A stretch of DNA of 64,000 nt, taken from Valencia hispanica (taxonomy: Eukaryota; Chordata; Actinopteri; Cyprinodontiformes; Valenciidae). The number at the start of each line of letters is the position of its first letter. Within the stretch, counting starts at the first letter, position 1. The translations under genes and the position numbers were made by a program. The stretch is from NCBI GenBank assembly GCA_963556495.2, contig OY747713.1, forward strand, positions 5,020,321 to 5,084,320, given 5' to 3'. The notes under the pieces were generated by a model, which worked only from the letters and a program-made list of their open reading frames with translations, did not search any database and was not told where the DNA came from. Shown piece by piece: positions 1 to 12,439 of the stretch.

Positions 1-795
1 TCACTCTGTACACCTCAGACTTCCAGTACAAATCAGAGACCTGTCATCTGCAGAAATACTCAGATGTATCAGAGATGGACAAGAAGCTGAATACAGAGAG
101 CTGGTGGACCGCTTTGTGACATGGTGTGGAAACAATCGTCTCACCTTGAATGTGAACAAAACAAAGGAGATGATTGTAGATTTCAGAAGAAACAGGGATA
201 AGTCAAACACTGTTTCCATCATGGGAGAAGAAGTGGAGGTGGTTGAGGAGTATAAATACCTCTGAGTTCACCTGGACAACAGACTGGACTGGAGACTGAA
301 CAGTGAAGCCGTCTACAAGAAGGGACAGAGCAGACTGGACTTCTGGAGGAAGCTTAGGTCCTTCAAGGTTTGCAGCAAGATGCTGCAGATCTTCTACAAG
401 TCTGTTGTGGAGAGTGTAATCTCTTCAGTCGTCATCTGTTGGGGTAGCAGCATCAGAGCCAGGGATTTAAAAAGGCTCAACAACCTGATAAAGAAGGTTC
501 TGGTTCTGTTCTTGGGACGACTGTGGAACATCTGGAGATGATGATGCAAAGAAGAATTTTTCATAAAATCAAAAAAATTATGGACAACCCTGAGCATCCC
601 CTTCATGAGACTGTCATACAACAACAGAGCGTCTTCAGTCGGAGGCTTCTTCAGTTTCGCTGCAATACAGACCGCTACAGGAAATCCTTCCTGCCCACAG
701 CCATCATCATCTACAACAACTCGTTAAAGAATTACTTGTATGCGCTACAACACTTAATTTCCCTCTGGGATCAATAAAGTATTTTTGAATTAAAT
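1..795 (+). mobile_element. L2/Rex1-clade LINE, 3' end, decayed
   Basis: Frame 2 from base 2 reads as the C-terminal part of a non-LTR reverse transcriptase (LTLNVNKTKEMIVDFRRN, then EYKYL and HLDNRLDW). An in-frame TGA at 263-265 replaces the Gly expected after EYKYL. A frameshift near 505-523 moves the last part (MEHLEMMMQRRI, RYRKSFLPTAIIIYNN) to another frame. The unit ends in the fish LINE tail CCTCTGGGATCAATAAAG followed by a TTGAATT-like run. The 5' end is outside the window. An opposite-strand relative lies at 50851-51246. L2 versus Rex1 cannot be settled by eye. It lies in erf intron 3 and is not functional. Confidence 0.85.
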
Positions 796-1396
<601 letters not shown>

Positions 1397-1545
1397 TTAT
1401 TGCCTCAAGTTTATTCGACAACAAAATGCATCTTGGGAAGCTGAGATACACAGGAGCAACGTTAGCTAAAAACACGGCGTTCGCTGGCGACCCAGGAGCA
1501 CCGTCCATTCGTGAGTGGAGATCCGGACGACTGTCAGCTTCTGTG

Positions 1546-1612
1546 ACGGTTTCTACTGGCGTATTAATGCGTATTATGCGTTTGAATGATTAACATAGAC
1601 AGTAGAAACCGT
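1546..1612. repeat. 13-bp perfect inverted repeat
   Basis: ACGGTTTCTACTG at 1546-1558 is repeated inverted at 1600-1612, with a 41-base loop. It lies in erf intron 2, 175 bp from exon 3. It may be the end of a small unrecognised element; no target duplication was found. Confidence 0.5.
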
Positions 1613-1837
1613 TTTTAGAGGGGGTCTTAAGTATTCTGACGTTTCACCCATCATCTATTACCAAGGGCCCACGGTAAAAGTTTAGGTTTGACATTTTTAG
1701 GAATATTTGGCGAGAAACTTTAAATTCCACTGTAAAAAAAAAAAGTTGTTAACAATAAGAGATTTGTTAGTTTCTTTAAATGTTGTTTTGTTTTCATAAA
1801 AAAACTAAATTATAAGCAGTAATCTTCTAAATGGTGA

Positions 1838-2067
1838 TAATATATAAGGCGATACTACAAGACATTATAAATTGTGATTTTTAAAACTGAATTTAACTGT
1901 AGAAAACTGTTGTAGCATTTCTGAACACTCCAACCTGTTTCATACTTTGGTGCCATTCAAATCCTAAAAAAAAATAAAAAAAATCGATACTTTGCTTTTG
2001 AATATCGATATAATATCGTGGCAAAATATCACGATATTTCGGCGTATCGATATTTTCTTACATCCCT
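1838..2067 (+). mobile_element. MITE-A copy 1 (5' part missing)
   Basis: It has the MITE-A body (TTTTTAAAACTGAATTTAACTG, CTCCAACCTGTTTCATAC) and the right end TATCGATATTTTCTTACATC-CCT. The left terminal part is degraded and the middle has an internal deletion. Confidence 0.75.
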
Positions 2068-2675
2068 GTTTTCTATGATCGTCAAACGCAGTCAGACTGA
2101 AACTACGTTTGTAACGGACCGCCACGCCTCTCGTTCAGAAAAGGACGCTCTGATGTTTTTAAACGGAGCTGCGTTGTAAAGCAATCCACACCAAGGCAAT
2201 GCAAAAAAAGGCCCAATCAGAGTGCGAACTCGCACGCTTTGCGACACCTGGTTGGTTAGATTTTTGGTTAAGATATAACAACAACATTCAGGTTTTGATT
2301 TTTCTTAAACATAATAGTTTTCTTCTTCTTAGGTTGTAAACTCCGTGCTTTTTTTCCTCCCTTACATTTTTTTTTCCTAGTGCAGAGTTGAAAAATAAAA
2401 ATGTATAGAAAAATCGATTCTGAATCGATTCTTATAAAAATTCCTAAAAATTGATTTGTACGTCCAAAAGTCGATTTAATCGTTTAACATAGTTTGCCCC
2501 TTTTTACAGCTAAAGTTGGAGGGAAAAGTCCAGACGGGCATCTTAAGGTGTATGTCTGAAAGGGTTAAAACAGTTTCCCCCCTGTTGAACTGTGACCCCA
2601 CCCAGTGTTGCGTCATTGATTTATAGGCATATAATAAAAATTATATATATATAAAAAAAACGTTTAATGGGCAAT
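2068..2675 (-). mobile_element. Element G remnant, interrupted by MITE-A copy 2
   Basis: Positions about 2376-2560 match, on the opposite strand, the G sequence right of element F at 31268-31440. Shared pieces are AAAATCGATTCTGAATCGAT and TTTTTTACAGCTAAA. Similar ATCGATTC sequence resumes at 3090-3150 after MITE-A copy 2, so A inserted into G. Bases 2068-2375 are unclassified and contain no gene. Confidence 0.5.
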
Positions 2676-3085
2676 TAGGGATGTAAGAAAATATTGATAC
2701 ACCGATATATCGCGATGTTTTATTTCCAGATATTGTATCAATATTCAAAACAAAAATATAGTTTGTTTTTTTAAGGATTTGAATGGAACCATTAATGATG
2801 ACAATAATTTTTGTAGTAAAATTAAAAGCATAACTGGTAGTTTGTGGCTGTTTTCACCTTCTTCATTCCAGTGGATCGACTAGATCTGGTAATAAAAACT
2901 GGATGTGTTAAAGTGTGAAACAGGTTGGAGCTTTTAGAATGCTGTGACAGTTTTCCTACAGTTAAATTCAGTTTTAAAAATTACAATATATAGCTACTTA
3001 CTCATAGTATTGCGATATATCGTATCGTCTCCCCTGTATCGCGATACATATCGTATCACCAGATGTTTGCCAATACACATCCCTA
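2676..3085 (-). mobile_element. MITE-A copy 2, near full length (410 bp)
   Basis: It begins TAGGGATGTAAGAAAATAT and ends ATACACATCCCTA, with CGATATATCG-type motifs at both ends. The possible target duplication is TGGGCAAT / TTTGCAAT (6 of 8). It is inserted in element G. Confidence 0.85.
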
Positions 3086-3150
3086 TTTGCAATAATGGCT
3101 AACTCCTGAGAATCTGAATCGATTCTTGTGCAGCTTCAATCATTCCCCAC

Positions 3151-5023
3151 AAATAACACCCTACAGAAGAGAGAGTATTCATCTATTTTGCAAATGTCCT
3201 ATGTTTTGTATTTATTGCAAAATCTAATAAAAAAGAAGAAATAAAGTCTCTGGTTTCTAAAAATCGCAACAAATTTCCGACGCTAGATATCAAGTTAAAA
3301 AAAAGACCAGTCGGTCAGGTAACGTTTGCGGTTCTGATCGTGTTTTAAAAAAAGAAAAGAAAAAAAAAAGAAAAAAAACTGCAATGGTGGTAGAAATGGC
3401 TCTTTGGACTGTAAAAGTCGTGGGTTATAGAGATTAAAGCAGGGGTCAGGAGTGCAGGTTTAACCCCCCCACGAGAAAACATCTATCTGGGGAAAAAGTC
3501 CAAAACGTCACAACTATAACCTTCGTAGCAATCCCACTTCAGACGTTGAATTACGCAGAAGCGGGTGAGGATTACAGGTCCGCGCAAACCAGGATGAAGT
3601 TGTGAGGAGTTGCGTTCAGGCCGCAGCAGGTGAAATGTTCGAATTTTGAGTGCAATTGATTAATTTCATTGTTTATACGTCGTTAATGGGGGCCACAGTC
3701 TGTGGTTTTTGTCACTGTGAGAAAGAAAACAAAAAAAGTTACCTGAATTCATTTGGTTGATGTGAGATGGCATGATTAGACGTTAGAGGCAAATGTCTTT
3801 TCTCTTTAAAAAAATTTTTTTTTAATCCTTAGAATAAAAACCCAGAATCCATCAAGGTGGGTCAGACAGACCTCAAAGAAAACCGTCATCAGAGCTAAAA
3901 ATTAGTGTCGCAGCTCCGACCAGTGACAAACTGGGCCCAAATCTGACGAAAGAAAAGAGCAGACGCACGAAGCAAAATGGCTAAAAGACAAAGATATTCA
4001 GCTAGCCGGATCATTGAGGCTCGAAGAAACTAAATGTTGTTAAGAGGAGGGCCGCTCTGGACGGAGAGTGCGACGTAGACCTCCAGAAACAAAACAAAAC
4101 AACACAACGGTTCGATTCAGAGCCTCGCTGTGAGCCTGAAGGTGGTGAGACGTCCATTCAGGGATCGCTCTCATCCAGGCGGCCCCCATTAGTAGGAGTG
4201 CATTAGTCATCGTCAGCAACACAGAAAGACGCAAAGAGTGAATAGGCAGCTGCTCTAAAGAGGACAAGAAAACGGCTTAGTGTGACTCACCGACAGCCAC
4301 ATTCATATTTCTTTACACAAAAACAAGTAAATCGGGGCTCCGCTTTCAGCAAAGGGGGACGTGACACGCATGGTTTCCAGTTACATGAAAGCACAGAGGA
4401 GCTCAGTGGGTAAATCTGCACAGAAACGCCTGGATTTATCTGGGTTAGGATTAATTTGTTAGTCGTACAAAAGCTTGATTAACTGCACCCCCTGTGCATC
4501 GTTTCGTTTTTACACTACAATTCATCTATAAAGATAAAGGGGTGGAAAGATGATTTATCTCTAGTAAACTGCAGGTAAACGTGGAAATGTTAAAACTTGA
4601 AAAAAATAAAAATAAATGGTGACATTGGGAGCAACGGTTACAGAAATTGCACAATAATGGGGATATGAGTCATCCTGCTCAAGCTGGATCCATTGTGAAC
4701 AGAATATTAGTCACGGGAGTTTTTGCACAAAAGGAGCCGGACTGAGAAGCGAGAGGAGTGAAGGGGCCTCTTCTGAAAGGGACGGCGGCGACGAACTCCC
4801 AACACTCTGAGCACGGTAGTACGGGTCGCACGAAGCAGCGAGCGAACGGGAAAAAAACTGTGAGGGAGGGGCTCCGAGGTCGGAGAGCGTTTCACCTCAC
4901 AGGAGCAAACCGGGAGGTTCCGGCATCATCCATAGCAGACCGGCTGCTTCTATTGGGTCGATACTAGATGATGGTTCCTAATAGATGTTATGAATCCTGA
5001 TGATCACAGGTAGAGAATAGGGA
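3151..5023. other. erf intron 2, no gene or clear element
   Basis: No coding signal or recognisable repeat was found. There is an A-rich tract at 3348-3380. Short frames here match nothing I know. Confidence 0.5.
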
Positions 5024-5256
5024 CGCACCGATATGAAGAGTTGGAGCCGATACCACCATCCTAGGGATGTGAGAAAATATCGATTTGAATGGAACCATTG
5101 ATGATGTCAGTAATTTTTGTAGTAAAATTAAAAGTATAACTGGTAGTTTGTGGCTGTTTTCACCTTCTTGGTTCCAGTGGATCGACTAGATCTAGTAATA
5201 AAAACTGGATGTGTTAAAGTATGAAACAGGTCGGAGAGTTTAGAATGATGTTCACC
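5024..5256 (-). mobile_element. E-type hAT end plus MITE-A copy 3 (truncated)
   Basis: TAGGGACGCACCGATATG at about 5026 looks like the terminus of an E-type element. At 5062, TAGGGATGTGAGAAAATATC starts a reversed MITE-A that runs through its body (AACTGGTAGTTTGTGGCTG, ACTAGATCTAGTAATAAAAA) and stops near 5256, so its other end is lost. Confidence 0.7.
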
Positions 5257-6479
5257 TAAGCAGAGCACATGGAGGACATGTGCAGAGTGCTTTCAACTCA
5301 GTCATGGAGGTAAACATCAGGGTGTGAACCACAGCAGAGCCGTGAAAGCGGTAAACACCAGGAGGATGCAACGCTGACCGAAAAACGACGGACGAGTTTT
5401 TAAAATGCATGGAGTGGAAAGGTGGGACAACACTGGGATAGAGACCTCCCCGTTCTATATATCAAATATCTTCAGGAGGGCCTCAGACTCATTATATACG
5501 GCGAAACACACACGCACATTAAAATGCAGCAACACATCCGCACGTGCATACCGTACACGCATGAACGAAAAGCACACGTGGGCACCGCTGCAACAAAACT
5601 CGCTTCGAAAGACGCATCAAAAGATTAAAGGGAAGTTTCTTCAAACGACGTCGGGATCAATTAACAGCCCGCGGTCGAGATAAAAAAAAAAAAAAAAAAA
5701 AAAAAAGGCCCAGAAACCACAACAAAAGACTCGGAGAGTTCGCTTCCAGCTTCTCGCTGACGTGAAAAGGCTTAGATCAGAGAGAAAAGCAGGAATTCAT
5801 CTTTAAAAGCGACCGTTTATGTGCTGATAAAACTTCTCGTCGAAAAAGAAAAAAGAAGAAAAAAGTCCTGAAGTCCAAGTTTTGGACTTTATGATTGGTT
5901 TTATAATAGATTTTAACTTCCAAAATACAAACGCCGACATTAAATACCGCTTTAATATTTTACCAATTAAATCAGCTGTTTTTTTTTACCAGCAGGTCAA
6001 ACACGAAACAGATTAGATCCCCTCCAGCTCATTAAATGCATCAAAACGCCTCTTCTTTAACGCATCTTGTTCGACTAAGGACAAATATAAGATTTGATGT
6101 TAAAATGGGATCATCTAGTCATTCATAGCAACTTTGTGCTAAAAGTTTGCTGATTTAAATGATCCCCTGAGGTACTAAATTGTAAAAGCTTTGATTGGTG
6201 TGTTCAGGTCAGTGAAAGTACCTGAAACCTAAAGCTCTGGGCTTTTTAATCTTTATTTTAAGCATCGTGTGTTAGAATAAGATCTGATGCATAGCTTTAA
6301 ATTCATCACCACACTCAACAGGCAGGGGGAACGTTTAAAGCACAAATCTGTGAATTTGATACTTTAGTAGACCGTTTTAGCCTGTTTTTATTTTTTTAAA
6401 GAGTAGAAATAATAAAAGGTTTAGCATGAATCTAGGGGAGATTATTTCTCTGGTGGTCTGGAGAGACCAGAGACTGAGA
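5257..6479. other. erf intron 2, no gene seen
   Basis: This is AT-rich non-coding sequence with a poly-A run of about 24 bases ending at 5706. No exon, RNA gene or recognised transposon was found. Confidence 0.5.
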
Positions 6480-6595
6480 GTGTGGAATAATGATGGACGA
6501 GTGAACAAATGAAGATTCATAGATGGAAAAATACGAGTGGATCAGATGGATGGATTAAAGGATGAATAATGAATGAATGGCCCAAAAGAACCCTA
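6480..6595 (+). repeat. Degenerate GATG microsatellite, left block
   Basis: ATGGATGGATTAAAGGATGA and related units resemble the block at 9431-9745. The two blocks seem to have been one array, split by the Rex3-like LINE and the repeat after it. Confidence 0.6.
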
Positions 6596-8697
6596 TGACG
6601 GAAAAGAAAATTGGATCTAGTGTTCCCTCGCCCGGACGCGGGTCACCGTGCCCCCCCTCTGGAGCCAGGCCTGGAGGCGGGGCACGTTGGCGAGCGTCTG
6701 GTGGCCGGGCCTCTACCCATGGGGCTCGGTCGGGCTTAGCCCGAAGAGGTTACATGGGTCACCCTTCCCATGAGCTCACCACCTGTGGGAGGGGCAATAG
6801 GGGTTGGATGCTGTGTAGGATGGGCGGCGGCTGAAGGCGGGGACCTTGGCGGTCCGATCCTCGGCTGCAGAAGCTGGCTCTTGGAACATGGAGCGTCACA
6901 TCTCTGGTGGGGAAGGAGCCGGAGCTGGTGTGCGAGGTTGAGAGGTTTCGACTGGACATCGTCGAACTCACCTCGACGCACGGCTCTGGAACCCGTCTCC
7001 TCGAGAGGGGTTGGAGTCTCTTCCACTCTGGAGTTGCCCCCGCTGAGAGGTGCCGAGCTGGGATGGGCATACTTGTTGCCCTCCATCTCGGCGCCTGTAC
7101 GTTGGGGTTTACCCTGGTGAACGAGAGGGTAGTCTCCCTCCGCCTACGGGTGGGGGGATGGGTCCTGACTGTTGTTTGCGCTTACGCACCAAACAGCAGA
7201 TCAGATTACCCACCCTTTTTGGAGTCTTTGGAAGGGGTGCTGCAGAGTGCTTCTCCTGGGGACCGCCTTGTTCTGCTGGGGGACTTCAACGCTCAGGTGG
7301 GCAATGACAGTGAGACCTGGAGGGGTGTGGTTGGGCGGAATGGCCCCCCGAACTGAACTTGAGTGGTGTTTTGTTATTGGACTTCTGTGCTCGTCATGGA
7401 TTGTCCATTACAAACACCATGTTCATGCATAAAGGTGTCCATATGTGCACTTGGCACCAGGACATCCTAGGCCGCAGCTTGATGATCGACTTGGTTGTCG
7501 TCTCATCTGATCTGCGCCCGCATGTTTTGGACATTCGGGTGAAGAGAGGGGCTGAGCTGTCCACTGACCACTACCTGGTGATGAGTTGGCTACGATGGTG
7601 GAGGAGGACGCTGGACAGACCTGGCAGGCCCAAACTTTGGGTCGGGCTCTCCAATCTCTGGTATTGAAGTCACAGAGGTCGTTAAAAAGCTCCTCGGTGG
7701 CAAGGCCCCGGGGGTGGATGAGATTCGTCTGGAGTTCCTCAAGGCCCTGGATGTTGGGGGCTGTGTTGGTTAACGCGGCTCTGCAATATTACGTGGACAT
7801 CGGGGGCAGTTCCCTTGGATTGGCAGACCGGGTTGGTGGTCCCCCTCTTTAAAACGGGGGACCACAGTGCTTGTTCCAACTACAGGGGGATCAAACTTCT
7901 GAGCCTCCCTGGTAAGGTCTATGCAGGGGTTCTGGAGTGGAGGGTCCGACGGATAGTCGAACCTAGGATCCAGGAGGAACAATGGGGTTTTCGTCCTGGC
8001 CGTGGAACACTGGACCAGCTCTAGTTGGACTCCGCCAAGGTAGCCCTTTGTCACCGATCCTGTTCATAACTTTCTAGGATTTCTAGGCGCAGCCAAGGTG
8101 TTGAGGGGATCCGTTTTGGTCTCAGGATCGGGTCTCTGCTTTTTGCAGATGACGTGGTCCTGTTGGCTTCATCGGAACGTGATCTTCAGCTTTCACTGGA
8201 GTATTTGCAGCCGAGTGTGCTGGGATGAGAATCAGCACCTCCAAATCCGTGACCATAGTCTTGAGCAGGAAAAGGGTGGGGTGCCTTCTCAGGGTCGGGA
8301 TGGGGTCCTTCCCCAAGTGGGGGAGTTTAAGTATCTGGGGGTCTTGTTCATGAATGAGGGAAAAATGGAGCGGGAGATCGATAGCCAGATTGGTGGGGCA
8401 TCTGCAGTTATGCGGGCGCTGTACCGGTCAGTCGTGGTGAAGAGAGAGCTGAGCCGAAAGGCGAAGCTCTCGATTTACCAGTCGATCTACGTTCCTACCC
8501 TCATCTATGGTCACGAACTCTGGGTGGTGACCGAAAGAACGTTTCTCAGCTGGCCTGGGAGCACGTTGGGATTCCTCCCAAGGAGCTGGAACAAGTGGCT
8601 GGAGAGACGGAAGTCTGGGTGTCCTTGCTTAAGCTGCTGCCGCCGCGACCCGACCCCGGCTAAGCGGAAGAAGATGGATGGATGGATGGATGGATGG
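6596..8697 (+). mobile_element. Rex3-like (RTE-clade) LINE, decayed but with 5' region
   Basis: It has a GC-rich 5' leader, then an apurinic-type endonuclease domain (6907-7356, with [13 protein letters not shown] and [12 protein letters not shown]). Degraded reverse transcriptase follows (GFRPGRGTLDQL near 8000; frameshifted LCFLQMTWSCWL where FADDVVLLAS is expected near 8150). The C-terminal segment FKYLGVLFMNEGKMEREID leads to the end. The 3' end is a short GATG tandem tail at 8671-8697, as known for Rex3. Stops, frameshifts and at least two internal deletions shorten it to 2.1 kb, so it is inactive. Confidence 0.85.
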
Positions 8698-8728
8698 AAA
8701 AAAGACCAGATGAATGATAAAGCTCATA

Positions 8729-9430
8729 GTTAGAGTGGCTAAGGCCATCCTGAGTTATCTCTGTAGTTATGCTGCTATAGGCTTAGACTGCGGGAGGACA
8801 GACTGACAGCTTTTCTTCACTCCGCTACTTTTCTCTCCTACTACTCTCCAGTTGTGTTATTTGCTGTTATTTCGACTGTTAACTTTGTTTTCTCTCAGTG
8901 TTTTTCTCTCCATAGAAGCTCCACCTGGTCTGGTATCCTGCTTGGCTGCAATGCCCTGTTGGACGGGGGGCATCGACTGGGATGATCCTCCCAGTAACTG
9001 AACATCCACCGTGTCCTGTTATCAACTTTTTACTTTCTTTAATATAGAAAATACTCTAATATCAGATCTTCAGTTCTTTCTGTGTCTCTGCTCTGTCTTC
9101 TTGAACCCCAGACGGTCGTGGCAGATGGCCGCTCCTACTGAGCCTGGTTCTGGTTCTGCTGGAGGTTTCTTCCTGTTAAAGGGACGTTTTTCCTCTCCAC
9201 TGTCGCTACATGCTTGCTCAGTATGAGGGATTGCTGAGGTTGGAAGTCTGCATCAACGGGACGCAACCTCAAGTCAATGACTCGATGCAATATGTTGGGA
9301 TTTCTTAAATAAGAAACAAACTAAAACATTAAACCGATTGGAATGTTTGTATTGAAATTACTTTTCTTGTAAAGTGCCTTGAGATGACATCTGTTGTGAA
9401 TCGGCGCTATATAAATAAACTGAATTGAAT
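8729..9430 (+). mobile_element. Fish interspersed repeat with GCGCTATATAAATAAA tail
   Basis: It carries the common fish module GGTCGTGGCAGATGGCCGCT, GGAGGTTTCTTCCTGTTAAA and CTCAGTATGAGGGATTGCT, then ends GGCGCTATATAAATAAACTG followed by GAATTGAAT. The tail is LINE-like (probably L2-type). Partial relatives are at 49961-50349 (+), 56655-56750 (-) and 62134-62555 (-). It encodes nothing. Confidence 0.75.
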
Positions 9431-9745
9431 GGATGGAAGTACGATGATTGAATGGATAGATGGAAGGATGGATTAAAGGATGAATGATGGATGGAAGAAT
9501 GAAAGGATGGAAGAACTGATGGATGAATGGATGGGAAAAAACAGATCAATGGATGGATGTAAGGATGAATGGATGGATTAAAGGATGAATGATGTAAGGA
9601 AGGAAGAACAGATAGATGATGAATGAATGATGAAAGGACAGATGGATAATGGAACAGGTGGACAAATGAACGGATGGATAGAGACGGTCAGTTTTATTCA
9701 CAAGTAGAAGAATGAATGTGCGGACAGACTGATGGATGGATGGAT
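9431..9745 (+). repeat. Degenerate GATG microsatellite, right block
   Basis: Imperfect GGAT/GATG units with interruptions such as TTAAAGGATGAATGATG, also seen at 6545-6570. The minus strand gives low-complexity His/Pro/Ser frames that are not genes. Confidence 0.8.
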
Positions 9746-10195
9746 ACCAGGACATCAACAATAAATCCATACTGAATATTTCTGCTGCTGCCCGTTCAGT
9801 AGGGTAAACTGGGCGAATAAAGTTTGGTTTTGAACAACGGAAGCGACGCCGCGGCCCAAAAACGAAACAGAGCAGACTCCGAGGTCTCACCATCAGGAAC
9901 ATCAAGGTTTCTCACTACGCTGCAGAGATGATGGAGAGAGAAAAGCGTAGCGAACCCAAAGCTTCATAAAAAAAATTCTTTACTACTTTAAAATAAAATA
10001 TTTCAATTTGTTTCTATTGATTGAAGCGGTTCGCCTATATTAAATACTCAAATCACAGACTGTGCAGGATTTTATGTTCTGCACATTTAAAACTATTTTG
10101 AGGCGTCTTTATGTTCCTAACTGAAAAAAATTATTTAAAAAAAAAATGGAGAGGAGAGAAAACCACCTAAACATGCCTTAAGAGTCAAATTTATT
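9746..10195. other. erf intron 2, nothing recognised
   Basis: Non-coding sequence between the microsatellite and the foldback element. No supported feature. Confidence 0.5.
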
Positions 10196-10203
10196 TACCT
10201 CCA

Positions 10204-11382
10204 GATACGGTCGGGCGATATGGCCTCAAATCTATATTGCGATAGAATTATATTTATTGCTACATTTTCTTTTCTTCTGTTTACATTTGTCAAAGTGACT
10301 GTTTATGAACCTTCTCACATTCCAGATACATTCCAGCAGAACAACTTCAAAAAGGTAGAAAATGCCATTTAAAGAACATTCATTCTGCAAAATGCATAAT
10401 ACGGATTTTTCCAAAAATACGCAACCCAAAAACTCTCACATACATACGTAAAATATTTTAAATAAAAGAAAGGCTAAATGTTATGAAAACACAATGTTCA
10501 AAACGGTCTCCTTTTCTGGTTAATTATTTATCAATTTATTATCGCACAAAAAAAGCTGCACATATTTGAGTTAAAAATGCTTCAACAGCTTTCTTTTCCG
10601 TTTAAACTTACAGTATCTAGTGTAAATACAAACAGTGAACATCAGTATTTATCCTCCTTGCGTACTTGGTACAAAGTATGTAGGCACAGCTTGATGACAT
10701 AATCAAAATGCACGATCGTGGCAGGCTGGTATAGTCAAAATCTCTACCGTTGGCTAAATTTATATCATTTCTACCTTATAGTAATGGGAGATATAAACGG
10801 TATGAGGTGGAAATGATATGGATCAAACCAACAGTATAGATTTTGACTACATCAGCCATTGCACATTTTGATGATGTCATCAAGCGAGGACATACTGATG
10901 TTCAGTTTACACATTTACACCAGAAAGTCAGTTTAAAATTTGTTTTATATTGAACGGAAAAGAAACATGTTGAACTTGAAGCATTTTTAATTCAAATATG
11001 TGCAGCTTTATTTTTGTGCGATATTAAATTTAGAAATAAGTAACCAGGAAACCAGAAAGAATTGTTATTTCTCATTGTGTTTTCAGAACATTTAGCTTTT
11101 AATTTAGTTAAATATCTTCATCTTTATGTAATGAGAATTTCTGTGTTGCATTTCTTGATAAAGATTAATATATTTTTTAATGCATTTTGCGCAATGTTCT
11201 TCAAATGGCATTTATACTTTTTTGAAGTTATTCTGCTGCAATTTATCCATTTTGACATATATAAACAAAACAAAAACAAACAAAAAAAGAGAATATATTG
11301 TAATAAATATCGTTACGGTACATGCTTCAGATTATATCGCAATATAGATTTACCACCTTACAGCGTTTATATCGCCCACTAC
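10204..11382. mobile_element. FB-C foldback DNA element, 1,179 bp, almost all inverted repeat
   Basis: The two halves are imperfect reverse complements about a centre near 10785, with arms of roughly 560-590 bp. Both outer ends read GGGCGATAT. Shared landmarks include AATCTATATTGCGATA, TATCGCACAAAAA with AAGCTGCACATATTTGA, and GAACATCAGTAT with GCTTGATGACAT. The flanks repeat TACCTCCA exactly (10196-10203 and 11383-11390), an 8-bp target duplication typical of hAT transposition. No transposase is visible, so it is non-autonomous. Relatives: 14336-15337 (right arm plus a short left end), 31868-32475 (left arm only) and a short end near 35630-35715. Confidence 0.88.
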
Positions 11383-11408
11383 TACCTCCAGGCTCACCGG
11401 GTCTGAAC

Positions 11409-11966
11409 TAGGGGTTCACCGATCTGATATTAGGATCGGATATCGGCGCGATACTGACAAAATAGATGAACAGATCCACGCACCGATCCAGGTGGGGGGT
11501 TTTTTCGTCGCAGCAGAACCTGCGTCATTCGTCAGCTTCACGTGTGCCGCATGGTGGAAGCAACATGGAGCGAGCCAGAGGGTCGGCTATGTGGAGATAT
11601 TTTACGGTTGCCACACCAACTAGTTCGTCGGCTGTTTGCGATGTCTGCAAAGTAAATGTTTCGAGGGGAGGTAGTATTACTGAAAAGTACAACACTACCA
11701 CTTTAATCAAGCAGATCCAGAAACACTATGCTAAGGAGCACGCTGAATTCCTGCACCTCAGCAACACAAAAGGAGCGGGGTCAAAAAGGAATCTTATTTA
11801 TGTTTAGTTTTTAAAGTCTGGTGCCTTTAGTCTCTTTAAGGAAGGTATAAGGTGGAGGGTATACAGTTTATTATTAATTCAACAATAGTATTGGATCGGT
11901 ATCGACAGATGCACAAAGACCAGGCGTCGGTATCGGGACAGAAAAAGTCGGATTGGTGCAGCCCTA
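11409..11966 (+). mobile_element. hAT element with BED-finger remnant (558 bp)
   Basis: The left end is TAGGGGTTCACCGATCTGAT; the right end, inverted, is TAGGGCTGCACCAATCCGAC. A perfect 8-bp target duplication, GTCTGAAC, flanks it (11401-11408 and 11967-11974). It keeps only the N-terminal zinc-finger part of a transposase and has lost the catalytic region, so it is a deletion derivative. In erf it lies 93 nt downstream of the exon 2 donor. Confidence 0.9.
11463..11807 (+). pseudogene. BED zinc-finger fragment of a hAT transposase
   Basis: The frame from 11466 contains SAMWRYFTV, then CDVCKVNVSRGG and TTTLIKQIQKHYAKEH. The aromatic start, CxxC pair and distal His residues fit the BED zinc finger that opens many hAT transposases and the domesticated ZBED proteins, which bind DNA. 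The frame stops at 113 residues, before any RNase-H-like catalytic domain. The start codon is arbitrary. It is probably an untranslated relic. Confidence 0.8.
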
Positions 11967-12058
11967 GTCTGAACCGTCTAACCAACCCGAGTTCTTGTGA
12001 GTTAAAAGAAGAAAAAGGGAGAAAGTGTGACGGTAAACATTTTAAGACGCAAACTTCA

Positions 12059-12439
<381 letters not shown>

